DNA of 64,000 nt from Glycomyces lechevalierae (GCF_027622945.1 NZ_JAPZVQ010000002.1:141850-205849); one strand, 5' to 3'. Shown: positions 33,820 through 43,130, numbered from the stretch's first letter. Translations and numbers: made by a program. Notes: a model not told the origin generated them from the letters alone.

Positions 33820-35916
33820 TTATTTGGCGATTTCCAGTGCGGGCTTCTCGGCGACGCCGAGCTCCTTGGCCTTGCCGAGGAGGCCCGAGAGGACGTCGTG
33901 GTCGCCGCCGCCCTGCATGAGCTTCACGAGCGCGGCGGAGACGGTGAGGTTCTTGACGTCCTCGCTGCCGACGCCCGAGAGGACGCCCTTGAGGTCCTCG
34001 GCGAACGACGTGGAGCCGTTCGTCCAGGAGGCCGCGACGGTCTGCGCCACATCGGAGTGCGCGACGAAGCCGTCCACGGCCTTGCCGTAGCCGATCGCGC
34101 CGACGACGCGGTCGAAGAACTGGGTGTCGCCGCCGACGAGCGAGATGTCGGCGTTGCTGAGCCCGGCGGAGATGACCCCGGCCTGCTGCTCGGCGATCGA
34201 GCGGCGGGCGTCGATCTCCATGCCGCGCAGCTCCTTCTCCATCTCCAGGCGCAGGCGGTACTCCTCGTGGCCGCGGCTGGCGTCCGAGAGGGCGTCCATG
34301 GCGGCGGCCTTCTCGGTGAGGCCGATGGACTCGGCGAGCAGCTTCTCGCGCAGGGCGTTCGCCTCGGCGGTGCCCTTCGCGGCCTGGGCCTCGGCTTCCG
34401 CCAGGCCCTTCGCGGAGGTCGCGGTCGCCTCGGCCTTGCCGATGGCGGCCTGGGCTTCGGCTTCGGCGCGGCCCTTGGCCTCGGCGGCCTTCGCCTCGGC
34501 GAGCCCGCCCTTCTCGATCGCGTCGGCTTCGGCCTCGCGGACCTGGACGGCGGCGAGGCCCGGGGCGGCCGCGATGGCCTGGTCCCCTTCGGCCTGGCGG
34601 ATCTTGGCGCGGGCCTCGAGCTCGGCGGCCTGCTGGGCGGCCTCGGCCTCGGTGAGGCGCTGGCGGGCGAGGTGCTTGGACGCGGCCTCGGCGGCCTCGG
34701 CGCGCTTGATGTCCTTGACCAGGCTCTCCTGGGCTTCGGCCTCGGCGAGGATGATGACCTTCTGGCGTTCGCGCTCGGCCTCTTCGGTGGCGCGCAGGCG
34801 CTTGATGCCCTCTTCCTGCTCGGCGACGGTCTTCTCGACGGCGATGCGCTCGCGGATGACGTCGGCGATGTCGCGCTTCTGCGCCTCGAGCTCCTTGTTG
34901 GCGGCGATGCGGGCGAGCTCTTCCTCCCGCTCGCGGGCGACGACCTCGAGGATGCGGTCCTTCTCGATGCGCTCGGTCTCGACGGCGATCACGCGTTCGC
35001 GGTTCTTCTCGGCGACGGCGATCTCGCGGAGGCGGTTCTCGTGCTGGATGCCCGTGGCCTCTTCGGTCTTGATGCGGGCGGTCTCGCTCTTGAGGCGCTC
35101 CTCGGCCTGGACCTTCTGGGTCTCGGCGGCCTCGCGGGCGCGGAGGGTGTCGATCTCGCGCTGCTGGCGGATCTCGGCCTCGGTCTGGCGGCGCTCGAGT
35201 TCGAGCACGGCCTCGCGGGCCTCGACGTCCTGGCGCTTGATCTCCTTCTCCTCGGTGCGGCGGTGCTCGTTGGTGGTGACCGCTTCGATGGCGGTGAGCT
35301 GGGTGATCTTGCGGATGCCCTGCGCGTCGAGGATGTTCTTGGGGTCGAGCTGGTCCATCGGGGTCTGCTCGAGGTAGTCGATCGCGGCGTCCTCGAGGGA
35401 GTAGCCGTTGAGGTCGGTGCCGATCACGTTGAGGATGCGGTCGCGGAACTCGTCGCGGTTGGTGTAGAGGTCGGTGAAGTCGAGCTGCTTGCCGACGGTC
35501 TTGAGGGCCTCGGCGAACTTGGCGTTGAACAGCTCCTGCAGCGTCTCCTGGTCGGAGGCGCGCTTGGTGCCGATCGCGCCGGCGACGTTGAGGACGTCCT
35601 CGACGGTGGCGTTGACGCGCACGAAGAACGTGATGGAGATGTCGGCGCGGATGTTGTCCTGGCAGATCAGGCCGTCCTTGCCCGCGCGGTTGATCTCGAT
35701 GGTCTTGACCGAGATGTCCATGTACTCGGCGCGGTGGATGATCGGCAGGACCAGCGCGGAGGTGAAGGACACTTTGCGCGTGCGCAGCTTCGTCACGACG
35801 AGGGCCTGGCCGGGCGCGACCTTGCGGTAGAGCCGGATGATCATGAGCAGCAGGCCGATGAAGACGATCGCGACGACCACGAACGTGATCAGCGTCGCCG
35901 AGTTGGTGGCGTCCAT
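33820..35916 (-). CDS. Flotillin-like SPFH/band-7 protein (YqiK type)
   Basis: A 698-residue protein. One N-terminal helix (about 9-28, TLITFVVVAIVFIGLLLMII) is followed by an SPFH domain (about 40-200) and a very long Glu/Ala/Arg coiled coil to about 560, then the flotillin C-terminal part. Flotillins oligomerise on the inner membrane face and organise lipid/protein microdomains. The start ATG 35916 was chosen just before the membrane helix; the upstream in-frame extension lacks coding character. The YqiJ-like gene lies upstream in the same direction. Confidence 0.88.
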   Translation of the reverse strand: MDATNSATLITFVVVAIVFIGLLLMIIRLYRKVAPGQALVVTKLRTRKVSFTSALVLPIIHRAEYMDISVKTIEINRAGKDGLICQDNIRADISITFFVRVNATVEDVLNVAGAIGTKRASDQETLQELFNAKFAEALKTVGKQLDFTDLYTNRDEFRDRILNVIGTDLNGYSLEDAAIDYLEQTPMDQLDPKNILDAQGIRKITQLTAIEAVTTNEHRRTEEKEIKRQDVEAREAVLELERRQTEAEIRQQREIDTLRAREAAETQKVQAEERLKSETARIKTEEATGIQHENRLREIAVAEKNRERVIAVETERIEKDRILEVVAREREEELARIAANKELEAQKRDIADVIRERIAVEKTVAEQEEGIKRLRATEEAERERQKVIILAEAEAQESLVKDIKRAEAAEAASKHLARQRLTEAEAAQQAAELEARAKIRQAEGDQAIAAAPGLAAVQVREAEADAIEKGGLAEAKAAEAKGRAEAEAQAAIGKAEATATSAKGLAEAEAQAAKGTAEANALREKLLAESIGLTEKAAAMDALSDASRGHEEYRLRLEMEKELRGMEIDARRSIAEQQAGVISAGLSNADISLVGGDTQFFDRVVGAIGYGKAVDGFVAHSDVAQTVAASWTNGSTSFAEDLKGVLSGVGSEDVKNLTVSAALVKLMQGGGDHDVLSGLLGKAKELGVAEKPALEIAK

Positions 35917-36122
35917 GCGGTGGTTCCTAACGAGACTTCGGGGGAACGGGACTTCTGCGGGGCGCGAGTTGGCAGCGCCGCCGCGGCGGGCGTGGTCACA
36001 CCCTAACCGGCACGCGCCCGCCCGTGGGTACGCGAGGGTGTTCGCGGCACGAATGGGGGAGCTCGCAAACCGGGCGCAACGTGGCAATACGTGTGAGTCC
36101 ACTATGGCCGGGGGAGGGTGAT

Positions 36123-36776
36123 TCAGGCCTCCAGGACGACGTCCGGGGGGAGCGCCACCGGGACGACGAGGAAGACCTTCTCGATCTCGTCGTAGTCGAA
36201 GACGACGACCTTGGAGTGGCGCGCGAACAGGTCCTCGTCGATGCCCTCGGGCTCGTGCGCGGAACGGCGCACGTTGATGAGGAGCAGGCTGCCCTCGTCG
36301 TCGGTGATCTCGGCCTGGCCGGAGTCGAGGGTGACGGTGCCGGTGCGGACCACGCAGACCCTGCCCACGAGGTCGGCGTGCGCCGTGGCGGGCGCGTCCT
36401 CGAAGAGCTTCGCGAGCGGCCGGGTGAGCAGTTTCGCGCCGAGCATCCCGACGCCGATGCCGGCGACGAGCACGGCCGTGCCGGTGAGGGCCGCGGGGAC
36501 GAACATGTTGGCGCTGCGCACCCAGGTCGTGCCGAGCACGGTCACGATCCAGCCCAACGTGATCCAGAGCGAGAGGACGACGGTGAAGGGGACCTCGCCG
36601 AAGCCGAAGGCCGACCAGAACCCGCCGGTGTCGAGCTCGGCGTCGCCGCCGACCTCCACGATGTCGACGTCGAGCGCGCCGATGATGACGGTGAGCCAGT
36701 ACAGGACCACGACGACGAGGCCGAATGAGAAGACGACCGGTGGGAAGGATAGGGCGATATCCAGAAACTCACTCAT
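36123..36776 (-). CDS. YqiJ-like membrane protein with OB-fold (NfeD/DUF1449-like)
   Basis: A 217-residue protein with three predicted helices (about 12-34, 62-82, 93-112) and a soluble C-terminal beta domain (DLVGRVCVVRTGTVTLDSGQAEI...) of OB type. In E. coli yqiJ precedes the flotillin gene yqiK; the same order here supports the assignment. It likely partners the flotillin in the membrane. First gene of the module, divergent from the FtsK-like gene across 296 bases. Confidence 0.8.
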   Translation of the reverse strand: MSEFLDIALSFPPVVFSFGLVVVVLYWLTVIIGALDVDIVEVGGDAELDTGGFWSAFGFGEVPFTVVLSLWITLGWIVTVLGTTWVRSANMFVPAALTGTAVLVAGIGVGMLGAKLLTRPLAKLFEDAPATAHADLVGRVCVVRTGTVTLDSGQAEITDDEGSLLLINVRRSAHEPEGIDEDLFARHSKVVVFDYDEIEKVFLVVPVALPPDVVLEA

Positions 36777-37072
36777 GGGGCAACGGGTCCTTATAGGCGT
36801 ATCCGAAGGCCCGCGGGCGGGCGGGCACTGGACGTTGGGCGGTCTCTCCGGGTCAGCGAGATCGGGCCTGCTTCTAGGGTAATGCACGCGGCCCCGGCGG
36901 GGAAGGTTGCGCAAAGCGGACGCATCGTCGATCGACGGCTCGCAGGCTTCGCCGAGAACGGGCCCGCGGCGGCGACTGCGGCCCGGCCGAGGCGCCGCTC
37001 CGCGATATGGTGTGACCGGTCGAACAGCCCCGGTCCGTCCCCGGGGCGCGCCTCTCAACGCAAGGAGGTCCG

Positions 37073-39490
37073 GTGCCCGGTTTCCAGACCGCACTGGCGA
37101 ACGCGGCCGCCGGCTGCGACGCCGCCGCCGCCCGCCTCGCCCAGGTGGCGCAGCGCCTCGGCGACGCCGCCTTCCAGACCCCTGTGGACCCCGAACTGCT
37201 CGCGGCCGAGCGCCAGATCGCCGACGCGGCGGCCGCTTCCGCGCAGCAGCTCCGCGCCGACCCCGGTCTCCTCCACGTCGGCCGGGTGCTCCTGCATGAG
37301 GGCCGGGCCGTGCCGCTCGTCGTCCCGTTCGGCGAGCGCGGGCACCTCGCGACCTCGGTCGACGCCCGCGTCGAGGGCGTCGCGAACCTGGTGCGGACCG
37401 CGATCCTGCACGCCGTGGGCACGCGCGAACCGGGCGGGCTGCGGGTGGTCGGCATCGACACCGCGACGCTCGGGGCGTCGTTCGCGCCGCTGCGGCCGCT
37501 CGCGGACGCGGGCGTGATCGAGGCGGTCGCCACAGACGCGCGCGCCGCCGCCGACGCCGTGGCCCTGGCCGAATCCCAAGTGGCCGAGCACATCGCGGGC
37601 CGCCGCAGCGACCGGATGCTGCTCGTCGTCGCCTCCTTGGGCGAGCCGCCGCGCACCTTGGTCGAGCGCATCGACGCGCTCGCGCGCTCGGGCCTGGCGC
37701 ACGGGGTGACCGTGCTCGGCTGCGGGCTGCCGGACCTGCCGCAGGCCGCCGTCATGCACGCCCTCGAAGGGCGCGTGGAGATCACGAACCCGCCCGCCGC
37801 GCCGTTCGGGCGCGGGGAGCGCCTGGCCGCGCCGGTCGACTGGCCCGAGACCCCCGATCCGTCCTTCGTGGCCGGTGAGGCGCTGCGGCTCGCCGAGCGC
37901 GCCAAGGCCGCCGCGACCCTCCAGTTCGCTGACCTCATTCCGGCGCAGCCGGAATCGGGCGACCCGGCGAGGGGCTTGGAGGTCCTCATCGGACGCGACG
38001 CGGCCGGGGAGGTGCGGCTGCGGTTCGACGACGCGACCCCGCACTGGCTGGTGGGCGGGCGCACCGGCGGCGGCAAGACCGTGTTCCTCCTCGACGTCCT
38101 CTACGGGCTCGCTTCGCGGTACGCCCCTTCGGATCTGGCGCTGTTCCTGCTCGACTTCAAGGAAGGCGTCTCGTTCACCGAGTTCATCCCGACCGAGCGG
38201 GACCGGAGCTTCATCCCGCACGCGCGCGCCGTCGGCGTCGAGTCCGACCGCGAATACGGTCTCGCCGTACTGAAGACGCTGAACGAGGAGATGACGCGCC
38301 GCTCCACGGTGATGAAGCGGTACGGGGTCGCCTCGTTCGCTGGCCTGCGCGAGCACGAGGCGTACCCGCGGATCGTGTGCGTCGCGGACGAGTTCCAGGT
38401 GCTCCTCGCCGGGAACGACCGCGTCGCGACCGAAGCCGTTGCACTGCTGGAGAACCTGGCGCGCAAGGGCCGCTCGTACGGCGTGCACCTGGTGCTCGCC
38501 TCGCAGACGATCTCGGGCATCGAGGCGCTGTGGGCGAAGAAGGACTCGATCTTCGGGCAGTTCCCGATGCGCATCGCCCTGCCCGGCGCGCGCACCGTCC
38601 TGGAGCCGACCAACGATGCGGCGTCGCGGATCTCGCTCGGGCAGGTCGTGGTCAACACCGAGGGCGGCACGGCCGGGGCCGACCGGGTCGCGCGCTTCCC
38701 CGACACCGACACGCATGTGATGCACCGGCTGCGCGAACAGCTCGGCGAGGCCCACGCCGGGGTCGGCGCGCCGCGCGTCTTCTACGGCTACCGGCCCGTC
38801 CACCTCGCCGAAACCCTTCCGGGGGAACGGAAACCGGGACGCGCCCTGCTCGGCCGCGAGGTCTCGCTGCGCCTCGACGCCGCGGGCGTCGACCTCGACC
38901 GCCGCCCCGGCAGGCACCTCGCCGTGCTCGGCTCCGACCCGGTGGGCGGCGAAGCGCTCGAAGCGGCCGTCGAATCCCTGGCGGGCAACGGGTCCCGGAT
39001 CCTCGCCGTCGACTTCACCGGCAACGCGGACCTGCGAAACGCCCCCGAGCGGATCGCGCCCGACGCGTTCGCGGCGAGCCTCGCCGAGATCCCCGACGGC
39101 ACCGTGATCGCCGCGTGGGGCCTGGACGCCGCCTCCCTCGATCTCAAAGCGCAGCAAGCGCTCCGGGCGCTCCTGCGCACCGGCCCGGCCAGGGGCGTGC
39201 ACCTGCTCGGCTGGTGGCGGAACTTCCGCCGCTTCACCGACGACATCGGCGGCAGCGCCGGACGCGAGGACGTCGCCTGCGCGCTCGTCCTCAACCTCCC
39301 CGGCGGCGAGATCATGGGCCACTTCGGACAGCAGTTCCAGCACTGGAACCCCCGCGCCGGAAGGGCCCTCCTCGTCGACCGCCACGCCGACACCGGCGCC
39401 GGCCGGCTCGTGGTCCCGTTCTCGCGCAGTGACGAGCCCGGCCCCGGGCAGCAGCGCAGCGCCCCGATGGAGGAGAGGACCCGCCAGTGA
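37073..39490 (+). CDS. FtsK/SpoIIIE-type ATPase, candidate EccC-like secretion motor
   Basis: An 805-residue protein with no membrane helix. A helical N-terminal region is followed by an FtsK/SpoIIIE domain: Walker A GGRTGGGKT near 328-336 and Walker B IVCVADEFQ near 433. A second, degenerate P-loop (LGSDPVGGE, about 618) and hydrophobic strand (RILAVDFTG) follow, echoing the inactive later domains of EccC. DNA-pumping FtsK has a single motor plus a gamma domain, which is absent. GTG start with AAGGAGGTC; TATGGT (37006-37011) may be the -10. Coupled to the membrane protein gene by GTGA. Confidence 0.75.
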   Translation: MPGFQTALANAAAGCDAAAARLAQVAQRLGDAAFQTPVDPELLAAERQIADAAAASAQQLRADPGLLHVGRVLLHEGRAVPLVVPFGERGHLATSVDARVEGVANLVRTAILHAVGTREPGGLRVVGIDTATLGASFAPLRPLADAGVIEAVATDARAAADAVALAESQVAEHIAGRRSDRMLLVVASLGEPPRTLVERIDALARSGLAHGVTVLGCGLPDLPQAAVMHALEGRVEITNPPAAPFGRGERLAAPVDWPETPDPSFVAGEALRLAERAKAAATLQFADLIPAQPESGDPARGLEVLIGRDAAGEVRLRFDDATPHWLVGGRTGGGKTVFLLDVLYGLASRYAPSDLALFLLDFKEGVSFTEFIPTERDRSFIPHARAVGVESDREYGLAVLKTLNEEMTRRSTVMKRYGVASFAGLREHEAYPRIVCVADEFQVLLAGNDRVATEAVALLENLARKGRSYGVHLVLASQTISGIEALWAKKDSIFGQFPMRIALPGARTVLEPTNDAASRISLGQVVVNTEGGTAGADRVARFPDTDTHVMHRLREQLGEAHAGVGAPRVFYGYRPVHLAETLPGERKPGRALLGREVSLRLDAAGVDLDRRPGRHLAVLGSDPVGGEALEAAVESLAGNGSRILAVDFTGNADLRNAPERIAPDAFAASLAEIPDGTVIAAWGLDAASLDLKAQQALRALLRTGPARGVHLLGWWRNFRRFTDDIGGSAGREDVACALVLNLPGGEIMGHFGQQFQHWNPRAGRALLVDRHADTGAGRLVVPFSRSDEPGPGQQRSAPMEERTRQ

Positions 39491-40125
39491 GCGCCTTCGA
39501 CGACTACCTCGCCCAGCTCCGCCGCCTCGACGAGGCCCGCCGCACCGCCGACGAGGCCGCCGCCCGCACCGCGACCGCGGCCGAATCCCTCGGCCAGCGC
39601 ACCGCCCGCCTCGCCGAGCACGCCGCCGCGCAGCGCACGGCCGTCGACGACCTCGCCCGCGCCGCCCGCACCGCCCCTCCGCAACGAGGCGCCGCACCCC
39701 CGCTGAGCGGCGACCCGATGGCCGACATCGCCGCTGCCGAAGCCGATCTGCGCACGGCCGCAACGGCACTCGAAGAAGCCCGCTTCCTCGCCCACCGCGC
39801 GCCGTGGCTCCCCCGCTGGCGCGCCGACGAGCGCAACGGCCTCATCTACGGCCTCTTCGCGCTCGTCTGCGTCGTCGTGCAGCTCTTCGTCCTCCGCAAC
39901 CTCCGCGCGGACGACACGCTCTCCGCGATCTTCCTGGCGGCCGTCCTCATCGGCTGCCCCCTCGGCGCCTTCGGCCTGGGCTGGCTCACGATCGGCGTCG
40001 TAGCCCGCCCCAAGCTCAGCCGCTCGGCCCGCGACGAGGAGCAGCGCCTCGAACGCAACTACCGCCTCGGCCTCGTCGTCTGCGGCTCGACCCTGATCGT
40101 CGCCTGCATGGGCTTCTTCAGTTAG
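39487..40125 (+). CDS. Coiled-coil membrane protein coupled to the FtsK-like ATPase
   Basis: A 212-residue protein. An Ala/Arg/Glu-rich coiled coil (about 1-105) precedes three or four helices (LIYGLFALVCVVVQLFVL, LSAIFLAAVLIGCPLGAFGLGWLTIGVV and LGLVVCGSTLIVACMGFF). No family recognised. The GTG overlaps the ATPase stop, implying fixed stoichiometry. Because the ATPase lacks the two helices normal for EccC, this may be its membrane anchor; that is inference. Confidence 0.7.
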   Translation: MSAFDDYLAQLRRLDEARRTADEAAARTATAAESLGQRTARLAEHAAAQRTAVDDLARAARTAPPQRGAAPPLSGDPMADIAAAEADLRTAATALEEARFLAHRAPWLPRWRADERNGLIYGLFALVCVVVQLFVLRNLRADDTLSAIFLAAVLIGCPLGAFGLGWLTIGVVARPKLSRSARDEEQRLERNYRLGLVVCGSTLIVACMGFFS

Positions 40126-40139
40126 TGGCGTTCGCGGCT

Positions 40140-40145
40140 TATAGT
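40140..40145 (+). promoter_or_regulatory. -10 element of the WXG-like gene
   Basis: TATAGT in the context GCGGCTTATAGTCG, 77 bases before the ATG at 40223. A nearly identical GCGGTTATAGTCG precedes the related gene at 59210. Confidence 0.4.
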
Positions 40146-40222
40146 CGCGAGAGCAGTACCGCACCGGGGCCCGTTCCATCCCCCGAACCCGCCCTGCGGT
40201 GCGCGAGCAGAAGGCTGACACC

Positions 40223-41470
40223 ATGTCCGATTCCAGCAACGCGGACCAGTACGGATCCGACATCACCCGGTACGCGCCCGTCGAGAGCCCCGGCGCGGGC
40301 GAGCGCATCGCGAACGACATCCCCCTCGCCAAGCCCGTGTACGGGATCGCGCAGGAGATCAGCGACGCCGTCAACGGCGACACGTCCGTCGCCGACGCGG
40401 CGGGCGGCATCGCCGCCGACCTCGGCATGCTCGCCATGGGCGGGCTCATGTTCATCAAGGACCCCGTCTACGCGCTCGCGAACGCGGGCCTGACGATGCT
40501 GCTGGAACTGGTGACGCCGCTGAACGACCTCCTCGAGATGGTCTCGGGCGACCCGGGCCAGATGCAGGAGCAGCAGGAGGTCTGGGGCCAGGTCCAGGAG
40601 GCGCTCGGGGCGCTGAGCGAGGAGGTCGGCTCGGCCGTGGACGCGGGCATCCCGAACTGGCAGGGCTCGGCCGCCGACGCCGCCTACAACCAGCTCTACG
40701 GCCTCGCGGCGGCGATCGGCGCGATGGCGCACGAGGCGGGCGGCGTCAAGCAGCTCCTGGCGTGGGCCGAGGTCGTCGCGCAGACCATCTACGACGTGAT
40801 CAAGTCGATCCTCGCCGAGCTGGTGTCGTGGCTGATCATGCGCGGCCTGATCGCCTTGGCGGCCAGTTCGTTCACGTTCGGCGCGGCGTTCGCGGAGTTC
40901 CTGCTGAGCGGCATGGTGAAGGCCATGTCGGCGATCCAGCGGGCCATCGACAAGTTCGCGAAGGCGGGCAGGATCTTCGCGAAGATCGCGCCGCTGCTGC
41001 AGAAGTTCTTCCTCCCGGCGGGCAAGCCGCTGTGGAAGGCCGTGCTCATGCGCGGGGTGATCACGGGCGGCATCACGGCCGGCCTGGGTTCGGCCTCCGC
41101 CCTGTTCCAGTCGTCGGGCTCGAGCGGGCGGGCGGCCTCGGTCTCGGCGGGCAGCCCGGCGGGGCTCACCGTGGACCTCGACGAGCTCGACGCGCTCGCG
41201 TCCGAGCTCGAAGGCCTCGCGGGGAACGGCGAGTCGATCAACTCGGTCGCCTCGGGGGCCGCCTCGGAGGAGATGACCTGGGGCCTGACCGGGCTGTTCT
41301 TCGCCTCCTCATACCAGGGCTCGTGCGAGGAGGCGGTCGCCTCGACCGGCCAGCTCGGGCCGTCGTGCGAGGGGCACGCGCAGCTGCTGCGGGACTGCAA
41401 GGCGGCGTACTGCTCCAGCGACGAGGTCGCGGCGGCCGAGTTCGAGGCGAAGTACAACGAACTGGCGTAG
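40223..41470 (+). CDS. WXG100-like type VII secretion target with helical C-terminus
   Basis: A 415-residue protein. A central block matches the two other long substrates in the window: TPLNDLLEMVSGDPGQM..., then WQGSAADAA as the WXG turn, then long hydrophobic helices (LIMRGLIALAASSFTFGAAFAEFLL). The C-terminus holds four Cys in a small domain (SCEEAV..SCEGHAQ..DCKAAYC). It is probably a substrate or structural partner of the adjacent ATPase. ATG 40223 with AGAAGG; an upstream GTG is less likely. Confidence 0.65.
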   Translation: MSDSSNADQYGSDITRYAPVESPGAGERIANDIPLAKPVYGIAQEISDAVNGDTSVADAAGGIAADLGMLAMGGLMFIKDPVYALANAGLTMLLELVTPLNDLLEMVSGDPGQMQEQQEVWGQVQEALGALSEEVGSAVDAGIPNWQGSAADAAYNQLYGLAAAIGAMAHEAGGVKQLLAWAEVVAQTIYDVIKSILAELVSWLIMRGLIALAASSFTFGAAFAEFLLSGMVKAMSAIQRAIDKFAKAGRIFAKIAPLLQKFFLPAGKPLWKAVLMRGVITGGITAGLGSASALFQSSGSSGRAASVSAGSPAGLTVDLDELDALASELEGLAGNGESINSVASGAASEEMTWGLTGLFFASSYQGSCEEAVASTGQLGPSCEGHAQLLRDCKAAYCSSDEVAAAEFEAKYNELA

Positions 41471-41483
41471 GTGAGGAGTCCGC

Positions 41484-42068
41484 ATGGAGGTATTGGCCCA
41501 GGGCCTCGTAGAGCTGCTGTTCGGCGAGGCCTCGCGGGCCGCTCGGCGGCGGCGGGCCGAGGCGTTCGCGGCCGCGCACGGGCTGCGCTTCCGTGCGGAG
41601 GGCCGGCCCGAGGAAGCGGCGGGCCGGTTCGAGGAGCTGGAGATGATCGGCGTGCCGTTCGTGCAGCCGGTGGCCGACACCTGCTGGGGCGATTATCAAG
41701 GGCGGCAGGTGATCGCGTTCGAGAACCCGGTGTGGAGCAAGCGGAAGCGCCGCAACCTCCCTTACCGGTTCACGGCCGTGCGCCTGGCCCGGGCGGTGCC
41801 GGACCTGCTGGTCGCCGCGGAGGCGCCGGCCTGGTTCAAGCCCGACGTCCCGTGCCTGCCGGTGCCGGGGGCGGAGGCCCTTGCGGCCGATCCGGCCGCG
41901 GCCGGATCGGTGCTCCAGCGATTGGACCGGGCGCCGCTCGCGTGGATGGCGCGGGCGAACTGGGTCGTCGGCTGGCATGAGGGCCGTCTGCGGAACCGGG
42001 GTGCGGACGACGCGGCGTCGGCGCTGCGGTTCCTCACCGCCGCGGCCGACGCCTGCGAGCGCGTGTAG
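41484..42068 (+). CDS. Hypothetical protein paralogous to 55327-55959
   Basis: A 194-residue soluble protein starting MEVLAQGLVELLFGEASRAARRRRAEAFAAAHGLRF. The start and the G-xx-VIAFE/W strand align with the protein at 55327, also beside type VII-like genes. No known family recognised. GAGGAG precedes the ATG, 13 bases after the WXG-like gene, so it is co-transcribed. Confidence 0.6.
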   Translation: MEVLAQGLVELLFGEASRAARRRRAEAFAAAHGLRFRAEGRPEEAAGRFEELEMIGVPFVQPVADTCWGDYQGRQVIAFENPVWSKRKRRNLPYRFTAVRLARAVPDLLVAAEAPAWFKPDVPCLPVPGAEALAADPAAAGSVLQRLDRAPLAWMARANWVVGWHEGRLRNRGADDAASALRFLTAAADACERV

Positions 42069-42069
42069 G

Positions 42070-43080
42070 TCAGACCCGGACGACCATCTTGCCGGTGTTC
42101 CTGCCGCGCATCATGTCGAGGAAGGCGTCGACGGTGCGCTCGACGCCGTCGACGATCGTCTCGTCGTAGGCGATCTTCCCCTGGCCGAACCATTCGGTCA
42201 TGCGGGCGCCGAACTCCTCGCGGAGGTGCAGGTAGCCGCCGAGCGTGAAGCCTTTGACGGTGAGGCTCTGCTGGATGATCTTGGCGAGGTTGTCCGGGCC
42301 GGGGGTCTTCTCGGTGCTGTTGTAGAGGGAGATCGCGCCGCAGACCGCGATGCGGCCGTCGCGGTTCATGACGTCGAGCGCGGCCTCGAGGTGGTCGCCG
42401 CCGACGTTGTCGAAGAAGACGTCGACGCCCTCGGGGGCGAACCGAGGAAGCTGCTCCCGGACGGGCGCGTCCTTGTAGTTGAACGCGGCGTCGTAGCCGT
42501 ACTTCTCGGTGAGGAGCCGGACCTTCTCGGGGCTGCCGGCGGAGCCGATGACGCGGCCCGCGCCGAGGAGCTTGGCGATCTGGCCGACGGCGGTGCCCAC
42601 GGCACCCGCCGCGCCGGAGACGAAGACGGTGTCGCCGGGCTTCATGCCGGCGATGGAGGTGAGACCGACGTAGCCGGTCATCCCGGTCATGCCGAGGATG
42701 CCCAGGTGCAGCGAGAGCGGCACGCCCGGGATCTCGGGGACGGCGGTGAACCCGGCGGCGTCCTCCTGGACGAGGTCGCGCCAACCGTACTGGTGGAGGA
42801 CGACGGTGCCGACCGGGAGCGCGTCGGCGGCGGACTCGACGACGCGGCCGACGGCGCCGCCGGTCATGGTCTCGCCGAGTGCGAAGGGCGGGATGTAGCT
42901 CTTGGCGTCGTTCATGCGGCCGCGCATGTACGGGTCGACCGAGAGGAACGCGTTCGCGACCCGGACCTGACCGGGCGCGAGCTCGCCGTAGCCCACTTTC
43001 TCGGTGCGGAAGTCCTCGTGCACGGGCCAGCCCTGCGGGCGGCGGACGAGCTGGATCTGGGTGCTGACGGCCTCGGTCAT
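42070..43080 (-). CDS. NADP-dependent medium-chain oxidoreductase
   Basis: A 336-residue MDR-superfamily enzyme without zinc ligands. The N-terminal motif LSVDPYMRGRM and the nucleotide loop GAAGAVGTAVGQIAK with VIGSAGS are typical of the prostaglandin reductase/leukotriene dehydrogenase-like (YfmJ, CurA) group, which reduces enones or alkenals with NADPH. The ATG is preceded by AGGAG. Divergent from the TetR gene with a shared operator, so it is likely induced by its own electrophilic substrate. Confidence 0.88.
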   Translation of the reverse strand: MTEAVSTQIQLVRRPQGWPVHEDFRTEKVGYGELAPGQVRVANAFLSVDPYMRGRMNDAKSYIPPFALGETMTGGAVGRVVESAADALPVGTVVLHQYGWRDLVQEDAAGFTAVPEIPGVPLSLHLGILGMTGMTGYVGLTSIAGMKPGDTVFVSGAAGAVGTAVGQIAKLLGAGRVIGSAGSPEKVRLLTEKYGYDAAFNYKDAPVREQLPRFAPEGVDVFFDNVGGDHLEAALDVMNRDGRIAVCGAISLYNSTEKTPGPDNLAKIIQQSLTVKGFTLGGYLHLREEFGARMTEWFGQGKIAYDETIVDGVERTVDAFLDMMRGRNTGKMVVRV

Positions 43081-43101
43081 GGTGATGTGCTCCTGCCAGT
43101 T

Positions 43102-43130
43102 TTGTAATGGTCGTTCCACAAACATATACT
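43102..43130 (+). promoter_or_regulatory. Promoter of the TetR gene
   Basis: TTGTAA, 17 bases, TATACT. The opposite strand has TTGCGG (43143-43148), 16 bases, TATGTT (43121-43126) for the oxidoreductase, so the two promoters face away from each other and overlap in the operator. Confidence 0.65.

Noticed and set aside
31450-36006. Very long plus-strand open frame (over 1500 codons) opposite the ATPase and flotillin genes
   Set aside because: It is an antisense shadow produced by G/C-biased codons; its sequence is low-complexity and the minus strand has recognised domains.
35917-36102. N-terminal extension of the flotillin gene to 36102
   Set aside because: Residues before ATG 35916 are basic low-complexity; the membrane helix begins right after ATG 35916.
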